Positions 35,564-43,559 of a stretch of DNA of 43,584 nt are shown piece by piece. The translations under genes were made by a program, and so were the position numbers. Source of the stretch: Candidatus Stackebrandtia faecavium (GTDB lineage Bacteria; Actinomycetota; Actinomycetes; Mycobacteriales; Micromonosporaceae); the NCBI GenBank assembly GCA_019112895.1, contig DXIM01000085.1, positions 1 to 43,584 on the forward strand, in the 5' to 3' direction. Positions within the stretch are counted from its first letter, which is position 1. Each line of letters begins with the position of its first letter. The notes under the pieces were generated by a model, which saw only the letters and a list, made by a program, of their open reading frames with translations, ran no database searches and had not been told where the DNA came from.

Positions 35564-36522
35564 CTCTGCACTACGTCTATTACGCGATTTCTTGGGTACT
35601 GCTGCGTTGGCATGACCTGTGGGAGTTGGTGTTGCCGGAGGGTCGTTTCCTCGGCACCGACTGGCAGTGGGTTCTTGCGATCTGCTTCCTTGTCATCACA
35701 CTCCGTGTGATCTTGTTCCCGCTGTTCATCAAGCAGATCAAATCGCAGCGCGCCATGCAGGCGCTGGCCCCCAAACTCAAAGAGCTTCAGGCCCGGTACA
35801 AGGACGATAAGCAAACGCTCCAAAAAGAAACGATGGAGCTGTACCGCAAGGAGAAGGCCAACCCTCTGATGGGTTGTCTGCCGATGCTCCTGCAGGCGCC
35901 GGTTTTCATCGCCCTGCTGCACGTCTTGCGCCGTATTCGCCCCAGCAACACGAAAGAGTCGAACCACACCCTCTACACCTGGACCGTGGAGCAGTGGGAC
36001 AGCGCGTTGAACTCGCACGTCTTCGGTGTGCCGATCTGGGGGACGTTCCAGACCAGCGCGAGGGAGCTCGCCGACACGGGCGTGTCTCCGATCTCGGTGA
36101 AGATCGTCACCGGAATCCTCGTCCTGATCATGATGGCGACGACCTACCTGACGTCGCGTCAGATGATTTTGAAGACGGGCTGGAACTCGGACCCGCAGCA
36201 GCGGATGATCCAGAAGATGATGCTGTACGGCATCCCCTTCATGTTGCTTTTCTCGGGCGCGATCTTCCCGGTGGGTGTGATCCTGTACTGGGTCGTCAAC
36301 AACGCATTCTCACTGGGGCAACAGATGTGGGTCTTGCGGAAGTATCCGCCCCCCACGAATACTGGAGATGCACCGCCGGTGAAGAAGCCCCCGAAACCGG
36401 GCACGAAGAAGCACGCCGAACTACTGCGTGAAAAGCAAGAGCGGGCTAAAGCTTTGGCGCCGAAGGTGGGCGCTAAACCTAATAAAAAGAAGGGGGGTGC
36501 CACACGTGGCACGAGTGAGTGA
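35560..36522 (+). CDS. yidC: Membrane protein insertase YidC (Oxa1 family)
   Basis: YidC inserts proteins into the cytoplasmic membrane, alone or with SecYEG. The 320-residue product is the short Gram-positive form with five membrane segments and no large periplasmic domain. Landmarks are LVITLRVILFPLFIKQIKSQRAMQ with the conserved membrane Arg, the coiled cytoplasmic hairpin APKLKELQARYKDDKQTLQKE, NPLMGCLPMLLQAPVFIALL, and GVILYWVVNNAFSLGQQ near the end. The C-terminal 50 residues are strongly Lys-rich, probably for ribosome contact. It starts at GTG 35560 inside the yidD stop and overlaps jag by 17 bases. Confidence 0.95.
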   Translation: MTLHYVYYAISWVLLRWHDLWELVLPEGRFLGTDWQWVLAICFLVITLRVILFPLFIKQIKSQRAMQALAPKLKELQARYKDDKQTLQKETMELYRKEKANPLMGCLPMLLQAPVFIALLHVLRRIRPSNTKESNHTLYTWTVEQWDSALNSHVFGVPIWGTFQTSARELADTGVSPISVKIVTGILVLIMMATTYLTSRQMILKTGWNSDPQQRMIQKMMLYGIPFMLLFSGAIFPVGVILYWVVNNAFSLGQQMWVLRKYPPPTNTGDAPPVKKPPKPGTKKHAELLREKQERAKALAPKVGAKPNKKKGGATRGTSE

Positions 36523-37039
36523 CGTGGAGGCATCGAAGACATCCGACGGTGAGGACTCGGAGGACACGGTCAGCACGGAGGATCTGTTTGCCGAGAGCGA
36601 GATCGCCGCGGACTACCTCGAGGGCTTCCTCGACGTGATCGACAGCGATGGCGACATCGACGAGCTGGTGGCCGGTGACAGGCCGGTGGTGGAGATCGTC
36701 GGTAAGGGCCTGAATCGCTTGATCGGACCTAACGGTGCGACTCTGGAATCCCTCCAGGAACTCGCCCGGCTTTCGGTGTTCCGTAAGACCGGTGAGCACA
36801 GCCGGTTGATGCTGGATATCGGCGGCTACCGCGCGAACCGTCGCAAGGAACTCACCGCCATGGCTGAGCGCACGGCGGACAAGGTTCTCAAGACGGGGCG
36901 CGTTGTGCGGCTGGAAAGCATGAGTGCCTTCGAGCGTAAGTGCGTGCATGACGTGATCAACGCGACGGACGGCATCGAGAGCGAGTCGGAAGGCAACGAG
37001 CCCAACCGACGCATCGTCGTTCGGCCCGCCGACTTATGA
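36506..37039 (+). CDS. jag: Jag/SpoIIIJ-associated RNA-binding protein (KhpB/EloR type)
   Basis: The start is placed at GTG 36506, eight bases after AAGGGGGG, giving 177 residues. The N-terminal third is acidic and lacks a Jag-N domain. A KH domain follows (about 70–125) with VEIVGKGLNRLIGPNGATLESLQELARL and its GxxG-like loop. The C-terminal R3H domain (about 115–175) has RKELTAMAERTADKV and the RLESMSAFERKCVHDVI segment. Such proteins bind RNA and in Gram-positives affect cell elongation; they are co-encoded with yidC. It overlaps yidC upstream and rsmG downstream (ATGA), so it sits in one operon. Confidence 0.92.
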   Translation: MARVSDVEASKTSDGEDSEDTVSTEDLFAESEIAADYLEGFLDVIDSDGDIDELVAGDRPVVEIVGKGLNRLIGPNGATLESLQELARLSVFRKTGEHSRLMLDIGGYRANRRKELTAMAERTADKVLKTGRVVRLESMSAFERKCVHDVINATDGIESESEGNEPNRRIVVRPADL

Positions 37040-37731
37040 CGGCGTACGACAAGAATCCGGCCGGGGCTGCTTCGGAAGCTCCGGCCGAATTTGTGCCCGG
37101 TGAAGACGACCGCGAGCGCGTTTCACGTGAAACGCTCGACCGCGTTTTTGGCCGTGGACTTAAATATGCAGATGAGTACGCGCACATGTTGGCAGTGGAC
37201 GGCACCCAGCGCGGTCTAATCGGCCCCCGGGAGACCCCCCGACTCTGGGAACGGCATCTCCTCAATTGCGCTGTGGTGGCAGAACTCGTCCCCGACGGCG
37301 CGGACGTCCTCGATGTCGGATCGGGCGCCGGGTTGCCCGGTATCCCGCTCGCCATCGCGCGCCCCGATCTGTTGGTGACACTCGTGGAGCCGATGGAACG
37401 ACGTACGGCTTTTCTCTCCGAGGTCGTGACCCGCCTGGGGATCGACAATATCGAGGTGCTTCGCGCCCGAGCTGAAGACGTGAATCCGCGGGGTAAAGCC
37501 GATGTCGTCACATGCCGTGCGGTGGCGCCCATCGGAAAGCTCGCCGGTTGGTGCCTGCCGTTGCTACGGCCTGGCGGGCAGCTGTTGGCGATCAAAGGCT
37601 CGTCTGCGGAAACCGAGTTGGCCAAGCATCGCAAGGCCGTGTTGCGGCAGGGTGGCGACAGGCCGCACGTGCTGCGATGTGGAGAATTTCTTGATACGCC
37701 GAGTACCGTGATTCGCGTCGATCGCCGTTGA
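37036..37731 (+). CDS. rsmG: 16S rRNA (guanine-N7) methyltransferase RsmG
   Basis: RsmG (GidB) methylates G527 of 16S rRNA (E. coli numbering) using S-adenosylmethionine; loss gives low-level streptomycin resistance. The 231-residue product has the SAM-binding motif DVLDVGSGAGLPGIPLAI near residue 95 and LVEPMERRTAFLSEVV after it. The family region RGLIGPRETPRLWERHLLNCAVV lies near 65. The first 25 residues are a less conserved extension. Codons 29–33 (VSRET) coincide with a parS site. The start overlaps jag by four bases. Confidence 0.95.
   Translation: MTAYDKNPAGAASEAPAEFVPGEDDRERVSRETLDRVFGRGLKYADEYAHMLAVDGTQRGLIGPRETPRLWERHLLNCAVVAELVPDGADVLDVGSGAGLPGIPLAIARPDLLVTLVEPMERRTAFLSEVVTRLGIDNIEVLRARAEDVNPRGKADVVTCRAVAPIGKLAGWCLPLLRPGGQLLAIKGSSAETELAKHRKAVLRQGGDRPHVLRCGEFLDTPSTVIRVDRR
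37119..37134. other. parS site inside rsmG
   Basis: CGTTTCACGTGAAACG contains the perfect 14-bp ParB-binding core GTTTCACGTGAAAC. It is read in frame as part of the rsmG N-terminus (VSRET). Flanking bases extend the palindrome to 18 bp. Confidence 0.93.
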
Positions 37732-37767
37732 TACCCCGTCATTGAAGCGAATGAGGCGGAGCGCATT

Positions 37768-37801
37768 TTGTGACACACCGCCTAGGCCGTAGTCTTGCGG
37801 T
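37768..37801 (+). promoter_or_regulatory. Probable parAB promoter, leaderless
   Basis: TTGTGA (37768–37773), 16 bases, and TAGTCT (37790–37795) form a -35/-10 pair. Six bases later comes GTG 37802 of parA, with no Shine-Dalgarno sequence. Transcription and translation would start at the same base. Confidence 0.5.
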
Positions 37802-38881
37802 GTGCGTGATGACCGGGATGATAACGAGGCCAGCCGTGAGCGGATCCGGGAAGTCCTGGACTCCGCCACGGTCCCCGATTTAATAGATCGACCCGAACAA
37901 GCAATCAATTCAGCGATTCGCGGAGAACAGATGCAACCTGAACAGGTGGCGGACACTAACGCCGATGTTTCACGTGAAACATCGGAAACCACCGAGTGGC
38001 CATCCCCGTGGGACGACGACCTTCCACTCGCGCGCGAAGCCCAGCGCGCCGTGAAGGTGCTCAACCCCGGTGGCGACGTCATGATGCCGCGCCCGACGAA
38101 GCGCCGGGTCCTTGGAATCGCGAACCAAAAGGGCGGCGTCGGTAAGACCACGAGCGCCGTGAACCTCGCGGTCGCCCTCGCCCTCCATGGCAACCGAGTC
38201 ATGGTTATCGATCTGGACCCGCAAGGCAACGCCTCGACCGGTTTGAGCGTTGAACACGGTGCCGGTACCCCAAGCATTTACGAAACGATCGTCGAAGGCA
38301 CGCCGCTCGCCGATGTCGTACAGCAAGTCGAGGGCATTCCGAATCTGGTCTGTGCCCCGGCAACGATCGACCTTGCGGGCTCCGAAGTCGAGTTGGTATC
38401 GGTCGTCGCGCGTGAGGCCCGGCTCCGCAAGGCCCTCGACGCCTACCCCCACGACGTGGATTACGTCCTGATCGACTGCCCGCCTTCGCTGGGACTGCTG
38501 ACCGTCAACGCGTTGGTAGCGGCCGAAGAGGTCCTCATCCCGATCCAGTGCGAGTACTACGCCCTGGAAGGCTTGGGCCAATTGCTGCGCAACATCGAGC
38601 TCGTCAAGGTTCACCTGAACCCCGGGCTCAGCGTGTCCACGATCCTGTTGACGATGTACGACAAACGCACGAAGTTGGCAGACCAGGTCGAGCAGGAGGT
38701 GCGCGGCCACTTCGGCGATACCGTCTTGAAGGCCGTTGTTCCGCGCAGCGTTCGGGTGTCCGAGTCGCCGGGATACGGCCAATCGGTGATGACCTATGAC
38801 CCGGGCTCGCGCGGAGCCACAAGCTATTTCGAAGCAGCCGAGGAGATCGCACGCCGCGGCGCACAACTAGGAGCGGCGTAA
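37802..38881 (+). CDS. parA: Chromosome partitioning ATPase ParA (Soj)
   Basis: ParA is the Walker-type ATPase that moves ParB–parS complexes and so separates new origins. The 359-residue product has the deviant Walker [18 protein letters not shown] (K110), [16 protein letters not shown] (Walker A'), and [19 protein letters not shown] (Walker B). The C-terminal half has [17 protein letters not shown], typical of chromosomal ParA. About 95 N-terminal residues precede the core; they are charged and Trp/Pro-containing, and within them VSRET is encoded by a parS site. The GTG start at 37802 lies six bases after a TANNNT box. A later ATG at 37931 is an alternative. The stop overlaps parB by one base. 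Confidence 0.95.
   Translation: MRDDRDDNEASRERIREVLDSATVPDLIDRPEQAINSAIRGEQMQPEQVADTNADVSRETSETTEWPSPWDDDLPLAREAQRAVKVLNPGGDVMMPRPTKRRVLGIANQKGGVGKTTSAVNLAVALALHGNRVMVIDLDPQGNASTGLSVEHGAGTPSIYETIVEGTPLADVVQQVEGIPNLVCAPATIDLAGSEVELVSVVAREARLRKALDAYPHDVDYVLIDCPPSLGLLTVNALVAAEEVLIPIQCEYYALEGLGQLLRNIELVKVHLNPGLSVSTILLTMYDKRTKLADQVEQEVRGHFGDTVLKAVVPRSVRVSESPGYGQSVMTYDPGSRGATSYFEAAEEIARRGAQLGAA
37966..37981. other. parS site inside parA (perfect consensus)
   Basis: TGTTTCACGTGAAACA is an exact match to the ParB target. The surrounding bases extend it to a 24-bp perfect palindrome (37962–37985). It is read in frame as part of the parA N-terminal extension (ADVSRETSE). Confidence 0.96.
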
Positions 38882-39975
38882 TGCGGAAAAAAGGCGGGCT
38901 CGGTAAGGGCCTCGCGGCTTTGATCCCGGCCACCCCCGAAATCGAGACGGAAACGGGTGGCGCGGTCGCCACCGAGGTCGGACCTGAGGGGACCGGCCAC
39001 GTTTCACGTGAAACATCGTCGGTACCCGAGCCGCGGAAGGCGCAAGCTTCGGATGTTGAGAATTCGGCGCCGAAGCCGAATGTTTCACGTGAAACGGCGC
39101 CGGATGAGAAGGGGGAGACCGAGGAGGAACTTCTCCCGGTTCCTGGGGCGCAGTTCCAATTGGTCCGCCTCGACGAGATCTCCATGAACCCGAAACAACC
39201 GCGTCAGGTCTTCGACGAGGCGGGACTGGAAGAGCTCAAGATCTCGATGAGCGAAATTGGCCTCCTCCAGCCAATCGCGGTCCGCGAGTCGTCAGGCGAG
39301 ACGCCGTACGAGTTGATCCTCGGTGAACGTCGGACGCGGGCGGCATCCGAACTCGGCTGGGAATCCATACCGGCGATCGTCCGTGAGACGAAAGACGAGG
39401 AACTTCTTCGCGACGCGTTGCTGGAGAACATCCATCGCGTTCAACTAAACCCGCTCGAAGAAGGCGCCGCCTATCAACAGCTCCTCGAAGAGTTCGGCGT
39501 GACCCAGGAAGAACTCTCGCGCCGAATAGGGCGTAGCCGGCCGCAGATCTCGAACACGATCCGGCTCCTGAGTCTTCCGCCCGCGGTGCAGCGGCGAGTC
39601 GCCGCCGGCGTGTTGTCGGCCGGTCATGCCCGGGCAATTTTGGGGCTCTCCCAGGTCGAGAAACAAGACAAGCTGGCGGCGCGCATCGTCGCCGAGGGGC
39701 TGTCGGTGCGAGCGACGGAGGAACTCGTCTCACTCGAGTCCGGATCGGCCGCCACGGAGACGGGCGATGTTTCACGTGAAACGGGGGCGCGAAAGAACAA
39801 GGCGCACGCGCCCGGTCTTTCCGAACTCGCCGATCGTCTGTCCGATCATTTTGAGACCCGGGTCAAAGTATCTCTGGGTCAAAAGAAGGGGCGCGTCACG
39901 ATCGAATTCGGAAGCGTCGCCGATCTCGAACGCATCAGCGCAAAGATGGGGCTGCCGGTCGAACCTGAGGCGTGA
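38881..39975 (+). CDS. parB: Chromosome partitioning protein ParB (Spo0J)
   Basis: ParB binds parS, spreads as a CTP-dependent clamp and anchors the origin. The 364-residue product begins [15 protein letters not shown], the ParA-stimulating N-terminal motif. The CTP-binding domain (about 85–195) has [22 protein letters not shown] and [14 protein letters not shown], including the GERR box. The HTH domain has [28 protein letters not shown]. The C-terminal dimer domain ends the protein. Residues about 30–80 are a disordered linker and contain two VSRET segments from parS sites; a third lies between the HTH region and the dimer domain. It is co-translated with parA (TAATG). Confidence 0.96.
   Translation: MRKKGGLGKGLAALIPATPEIETETGGAVATEVGPEGTGHVSRETSSVPEPRKAQASDVENSAPKPNVSRETAPDEKGETEEELLPVPGAQFQLVRLDEISMNPKQPRQVFDEAGLEELKISMSEIGLLQPIAVRESSGETPYELILGERRTRAASELGWESIPAIVRETKDEELLRDALLENIHRVQLNPLEEGAAYQQLLEEFGVTQEELSRRIGRSRPQISNTIRLLSLPPAVQRRVAAGVLSAGHARAILGLSQVEKQDKLAARIVAEGLSVRATEELVSLESGSAATETGDVSRETGARKNKAHAPGLSELADRLSDHFETRVKVSLGQKKGRVTIEFGSVADLERISAKMGLPVEPEA
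39000..39015. other. parS site 1 inside parB
   Basis: CGTTTCACGTGAAACA has the intact 14-bp core and differs from the 16-bp consensus only at the outer base. It is read in frame as HVSRET in the disordered linker of ParB. Confidence 0.93.
39081..39096. other. parS site 2 inside parB
   Basis: TGTTTCACGTGAAACG has the intact core and lies 81 bases from the preceding parS site. It is read in frame as NVSRET in the same linker. Confidence 0.93.
39768..39783. other. parS site 3 inside parB
   Basis: TGTTTCACGTGAAACG has the intact core and is read in frame as DVSRET in the linker before the ParB C-terminal dimerisation domain. Confidence 0.93.
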
Positions 39976-40019
39976 TCCAACGCATGTGTGATCCGTATCG
40001 GAATTTGAGATAGGCCCTA

Positions 40020-40041
40020 GCCTCACGCACGCGCGTGAGGC
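40020..40041 (+). terminator. Hairpin terminator after parB
   Basis: GCCTCACGC (40020–40028) pairs with GCGTGAGGC (40033–40041) over a four-base loop, followed by the T-rich ACCTTTGTCTT. It lies 45 bases after the parB stop. It contains the first GTG (40035) of the next frame, so that gene probably starts downstream. Confidence 0.7.
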
Positions 40042-40052
40042 ACCTTTGTCTT

Positions 40053-40613
40053 GTGACTGGAGTAAGCACCGTAGAGACGATCCGGGACGACACCTTCGAG
40101 GTCGTCGTCGATCCGCCGGTGACGGCCGCCCTCGTCACCGAGCTCACCAATCTGTGGGCACGCGTAACGAATGCCGGCGGCGCAGTCGGCTTCGTCGCGC
40201 CCGTGACCGGGCACGACATCCGCCCCCATACGGTCGCGATCTTGTCGCGTGTCATCGAAGGCAGCGACACCCTCATCGCGCTTACCCGCGACGAGCAGGT
40301 CGTGGGCTGGTGCGTGCTTTCCACCAATGACACGCCGCCCCGTGAAGGCTGGCGGTACGTGCGTCACGTCCAGATCGACCCCGACCTTCAACGGGCCGGG
40401 ATCGGAGGCAGGCTCCTCAACGCCGCGGAAGCGGTGGCGCGCGGAGTCTTGAACCTCGACGCGCTGTGCCTGAAGATCCGCAGCGGCACGGGGGCAGCGG
40501 ATTTCTATGCCCGCCATGGCTTCAAGGAAGTGGGCCGGCTGCCTAATGCGGTCAAGCTCGCTGACGACGACTACCGCGACGACATCATCATGTGGCGGCG
40601 CCTGCGGGCCTAG
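40053..40613 (+). CDS. GNAT family N-acetyltransferase
   Basis: The 186-residue acetyltransferase has the acetyl-CoA motif VQIDPDLQRAGIGGRLLNAAEAVA at about residues 107–130, and motif B LCLKIRSGTGAADFYARHGFKEVGRL. The central strand is IALTRDEQVVGWCVLS. The acceptor is unknown. GTG 40053 is preferred over GTG 40035 because the latter lies in the terminator hairpin; neither has a good ribosome-binding site. It stands alone after the parAB operon. Confidence 0.82.
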   Translation: MTGVSTVETIRDDTFEVVVDPPVTAALVTELTNLWARVTNAGGAVGFVAPVTGHDIRPHTVAILSRVIEGSDTLIALTRDEQVVGWCVLSTNDTPPREGWRYVRHVQIDPDLQRAGIGGRLLNAAEAVARGVLNLDALCLKIRSGTGAADFYARHGFKEVGRLPNAVKLADDDYRDDIIMWRRLRA

Positions 40614-40630
40614 CCGCAGCGCCATCGCCG

Positions 40631-40663
40631 ATGCGGTAGGTGTCATACCGCATGCGGTAAGTT
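40631..40663 (+). promoter_or_regulatory. Palindromic operator over the HIT-like gene promoter
   Basis: TACCGCATGCGGTA (40646–40659) is a perfect 14-bp palindrome. A third half-site ATGCGGTA lies at 40631–40638. The palindrome overlaps TAAGTT (40658–40663), a TANNNT -10 placed six bases before GTG 40670. A bound dimer would block this promoter. The regulator cannot be identified. Confidence 0.5.
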
Positions 40664-40669
40664 CTTAGT

Positions 40670-41218
40670 GTGGTAGGAAACGCGCACACCTCAGATCTCC
40701 CGGACTTCGTCAATTGGCCCGCATTCCCGTTCGAAGGGGACCTTCGGCTAAAGCCCGTGGCCGAACCCGCGGATTCGGAACCACCTCGACGTGGCGAAGA
40801 TCCGGCCGACTGCGTTTCCTGCAGAAGCGGCGACGACGCGTACCTATGGTCGAACGACCGGTGGCGCGTGAAGACGCCGCCGAAACCCTCGGGTCTGCCG
40901 GTCGTCATTATCCTTGAAACCCGTGCGCACCTGGACATCGGTGACCTATCGACGATGCATGCCGCAGAGCTCGGCGTTTTGACAGTCAGACTCGAGCGGG
41001 CCATCCGGTCGCTTGACTCTGTCGCGCGCGTGCATGTGTGCCGCTGGGGTGATGGTTCGGCTCACCTGCAACTGTGGTTCCTCGCGCGGCCACACGGCCA
41101 TTTGCAGTTGAGGGGGCCGTTTATGACCATGTGGGACGACATCCTGCCGCCGGTCGACGAGGCGCAATGGAAAGAGGACCTCGACTACATCTGCGCATGG
41201 TTGGACGACGGAGACTAA
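40670..41218 (+). CDS. HIT-like protein with altered histidine triad
   Basis: The 182-residue protein has the layout of HIT-superfamily nucleotide-binding proteins found in actinobacteria. There is a CxxC pair (DCVSCRSGDDAYLWSNDRW, about 49–67), then LPVVIILETRAHLDIGDLSTM (the HxD segment), RVHVCRWGDGSAHLQLWFLARP, and a C-terminal LRGPFMTMWDDILPPVDEAQW. The place of the HxHxH triad reads SAHLQLW, so two of the three His are absent and classical nucleotidyl hydrolysis is unlikely. It may bind rather than cleave a nucleotide. The start GTG 40670 is six bases after a -10 box, and a palindromic operator covers the promoter. Confidence 0.65.
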   Translation: MVGNAHTSDLPDFVNWPAFPFEGDLRLKPVAEPADSEPPRRGEDPADCVSCRSGDDAYLWSNDRWRVKTPPKPSGLPVVIILETRAHLDIGDLSTMHAAELGVLTVRLERAIRSLDSVARVHVCRWGDGSAHLQLWFLARPHGHLQLRGPFMTMWDDILPPVDEAQWKEDLDYICAWLDDGD

Positions 41219-41328
41219 CCCCGACGGGCATGTAACGACGTCCGGTCCTAAGGGGTGACGAACATGCCTCCGCTGCGGCATCCCACGTATCGCCATGCGT
41301 TGTCGTAGGTCCGTGCGACGCTCACGTA

Positions 41329-41898
41329 ATGAACGAATACACATGGAATGAACTCCTGCGCGACCAGATGCAATGGCATTGGTCGAACCAACTTCGTCCT
41401 CGCATCGAGGGGCTCACCGACGACGAATACTTCTGGGAGCCGGCCCCCGGAAGCTGGAGCGTGCGCCCGCGCGGCACCGGCACCGCACCGGTTCAGGCAG
41501 GCACCGGACCGATGACCATCGACTTCGCGTTCCCTGAGCCGAGCCCGGCGCCGTTGACCACCATTGCCTGGCGGCTCGGGCACTTGATCGTCGGGGTCTT
41601 GGCGGTGCGCAGCGCTAACCACTTTGGGCGGCCGACGACCGACTACCAGTCCTTCGAGTACGCGCCGACGGCCAAAGACGCGCTGGCTCAGCTCGACGAG
41701 GAGTACGCGACCTGGATGACGGCCGTCGAGTCGCTCGGGGACGACGGTCTAGCGCAACCGTGCGGTGAGTCCGAAGGGCCGTTTGCGAAGGACCCGATGG
41801 CGCGGCTCGTCCTGCACATCAACCGCGAGCTGATCCACCACATGTCGGAGATCTGTTTGCTCAGGGACCTTTACGTACACGAGCACTCCCAAGCGTGA
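41329..41898 (+). CDS. DinB-like domain protein
   Basis: The 189-residue product fits the DinB/YfiT four-helix-bundle superfamily. Helix 1 is WNELLRDQMQWHWSNQLRPRIEGLTDDEYFWEPAPGSWSVR, split here as WNELLRDQMQWHW and TDDEYFWEPAPGSWSVR. The first metal ligand is in TIAWRLGHLIVGVLAVR, and the second and third are in LVLHINRELIHHMSEICLLRDLY. That spacing of three His matches the metal site of DinB-fold thiol transferases, such as mycothiol- or bacillithiol-dependent enzymes. The substrate is unknown. The ATG at 41329 lacks a clear ribosome-binding site. Confidence 0.82.
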   Translation: MNEYTWNELLRDQMQWHWSNQLRPRIEGLTDDEYFWEPAPGSWSVRPRGTGTAPVQAGTGPMTIDFAFPEPSPAPLTTIAWRLGHLIVGVLAVRSANHFGRPTTDYQSFEYAPTAKDALAQLDEEYATWMTAVESLGDDGLAQPCGESEGPFAKDPMARLVLHINRELIHHMSEICLLRDLYVHEHSQA

Positions 41899-41902
41899 GT
41901 CC

Positions 41903-42673
41903 TCAGCCGCTCACGTACTGGATCCACAAGCGGGTGCGGCCACGCACGAGTAGCCCGACCCGGCGGCCTGGCTTTCCGTAGTCATTGACCGGGTGAAGCC
42001 ACCATGCTCCCGCGATCCGGGCACCAAAGACGGTGCGCGGGAAAGTCCCGTTGTCGCTGTAAAGCAGCCACGACGCCGGGATGGCATGCCCGGTGCCGAA
42101 GAACTGTGGCGCTGCATGCCGCATCCATATCCATTTCGGCCCCCGGCGCAGGTGCACCGGTATTCCGGGCATGAGTCGACCGCCTCGGGCGTTAAACAGG
42201 CACCGTTTACGCCAGTAAATGGAAAAAACGCAGGTTCCACCGATAGCCCAAACAGCCAGCCCCAGCATGCCGCCGATCACGACGAGCGCGAACCATTCGC
42301 TGGCGGGGGAGAAACGTTTCATCTGCCCGTCCGGTGTGAGCCACACTGTGAGCTCGTCGCCGGCTTTGGGGACGTCGTTGCAGGTTTCGTAACTATCGGT
42401 GCGGGTCTTTCCGTCGAACTCCCAGTGGATCTCGACCCGGTACTCGTCACGGTCGTGCTTGCCGCATGTAGCCGCGGTCGCCCTGACGTCTTCGACGGTC
42501 GCGGTGACGGGGGCGGAGGAGCCCATCAGGTGCTGCAGGCTGTTGCCGGCCGCGATATAGGCGAAGGTCGGGACCAACGCGAGCAATATCCCGGCGGCGG
42601 CGACCAGGAGCATGCGTCGCACGAAGCGGCCACGGCTGCGTTGTAGTACCGCAAGCTCTTCGGGAAGCAGCAT
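41903..42673 (-). CDS. Two-pass membrane protein, DUF3592-like (paralog 1)
   Basis: The 256-residue protein begins LLPEELAVLQRSRGRF and then has a membrane segment (about 20–43). An extracytoplasmic domain (about 45–125) contains APVTATVEDV, two Cys (in ATCGKHD and YETCNDVPKAGDELTVWL) and VEIHWEFDGK. A second hydrophobic region (about 126–152) leads to a C-terminal cytoplasmic half rich in Trp and Arg, ending RLWIQYVSG. The outer domain resembles DUF3592 modules. It is a clear paralog of the next gene, sharing the N-terminus, VTATVE, the Cys pair, the SPA segment and the WIQ ending. Function is unknown. GGAGA precedes the ATG. Confidence 0.75.
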   Translation of the reverse strand: MLLPEELAVLQRSRGRFVRRMLLVAAAGILLALVPTFAYIAAGNSLQHLMGSSAPVTATVEDVRATAATCGKHDRDEYRVEIHWEFDGKTRTDSYETCNDVPKAGDELTVWLTPDGQMKRFSPASEWFALVVIGGMLGLAVWAIGGTCVFSIYWRKRCLFNARGGRLMPGIPVHLRRGPKWIWMRHAAPQFFGTGHAIPASWLLYSDNGTFPRTVFGARIAGAWWLHPVNDYGKPGRRVGLLVRGRTRLWIQYVSG

Positions 42674-42782
42674 TAGTCATCTCCGTTTGCGGTGCGCATC
42701 CCGGGGGCGGGGCCACCGATCTTCACGCATTTCAGTCTATGGGCCGAATCCGCGCCGCAACGAGAGCGTGGACGCTGCCCGA

Positions 42783-43559
42783 TCAGCGCCGGAACTGGAT
42801 CCAACAGCGGTTGTTTTCTCGCATAAGCAGCGCAATCTGATACTTCGGGTCGTTCGTGTGCACCAGGTAAAGCCACCATTGGCCCGCCAGAGCGGCGAGT
42901 GGGGTGTTCGTGCCTCCGGGGGCGCGAGCGTTGAGAAGCACCAGCGCGATGCTCTTCCTCGGGCCGAAAGCGGGCGTCTGCTGTGCACCCTGTTGCATCC
43001 ACATTCGCCCCTTGGTGGCGTGGCCGATAGTCACGACCGTTGGCTGCGAGAACGGACCGTGCGTCTTGGTCAGTAGTCGCAGCAACTTGCCGCGGTACGT
43101 CTGTGTGATGAGGATGCCGAGGCCCAACACTAGGGCCGCTAGGAGGAGACTGACGGAGATGAGCCCGAAACGGTCGAATGCGGGCGAACTGTCTTCGATA
43201 TTTCCAGTCGGGCCAACCCAGAGCTCAACATTGTCCCCAACCGCGGGAACGGAGCCGCCGCATTTGTCGTAGCCACCGCTTTGTCGTTCCCCACCGGAGT
43301 CCCAGCTGACCTCGATGTAGCGTTTGGTCGTGCTTTTGCCGCGTCCTCGGCTGCAGGTTCCCACCTCCTCGACGTGTTCGACAGTGGCGGTGACCGCCTC
43401 GTCCCGACCGAGGAGATGGTCGAGGCGCCCCTCTTGCGATAGGTAGATCGGGGCGGGCACGAAGCCGCAGACGATGGCGATGATCGTCACCACAGTGAGG
43501 TATAGCGGCGTGCGCGACAGCTGTTTTTTAGCAGCGGCGATTTCGTCGGGCAGCAACAT
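42783..43559 (-). CDS. Two-pass membrane protein, DUF3592-like (paralog 2)
   Basis: This 258-residue paralog begins LLPDEIAAAKKQLSR and has a membrane segment (about 17–40). The outer domain has EAVTATVEHVEEVGTCSRGRG, YIEVSWDSGGE and YDKCGGSVPAVGDNVELWVGPTG, with the same two Cys as its neighbour. A second hydrophobic segment, FGLISVSLLLAALVLGLGILI (about 130–152), precedes a cytoplasmic C-terminal half ending NRCWIQFRR. It lies upstream of paralog 1 in the same direction with a 109-base gap, so the two probably arose by tandem duplication and may be co-transcribed. Similarity is strongest at the ends and around the Cys pair. Function is unknown. Confidence 0.75.
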   Translation of the reverse strand: MLLPDEIAAAKKQLSRTPLYLTVVTIIAIVCGFVPAPIYLSQEGRLDHLLGRDEAVTATVEHVEEVGTCSRGRGKSTTKRYIEVSWDSGGERQSGGYDKCGGSVPAVGDNVELWVGPTGNIEDSSPAFDRFGLISVSLLLAALVLGLGILITQTYRGKLLRLLTKTHGPFSQPTVVTIGHATKGRMWMQQGAQQTPAFGPRKSIALVLLNARAPGGTNTPLAALAGQWWLYLVHTNDPKYQIALLMRENNRCWIQFRR

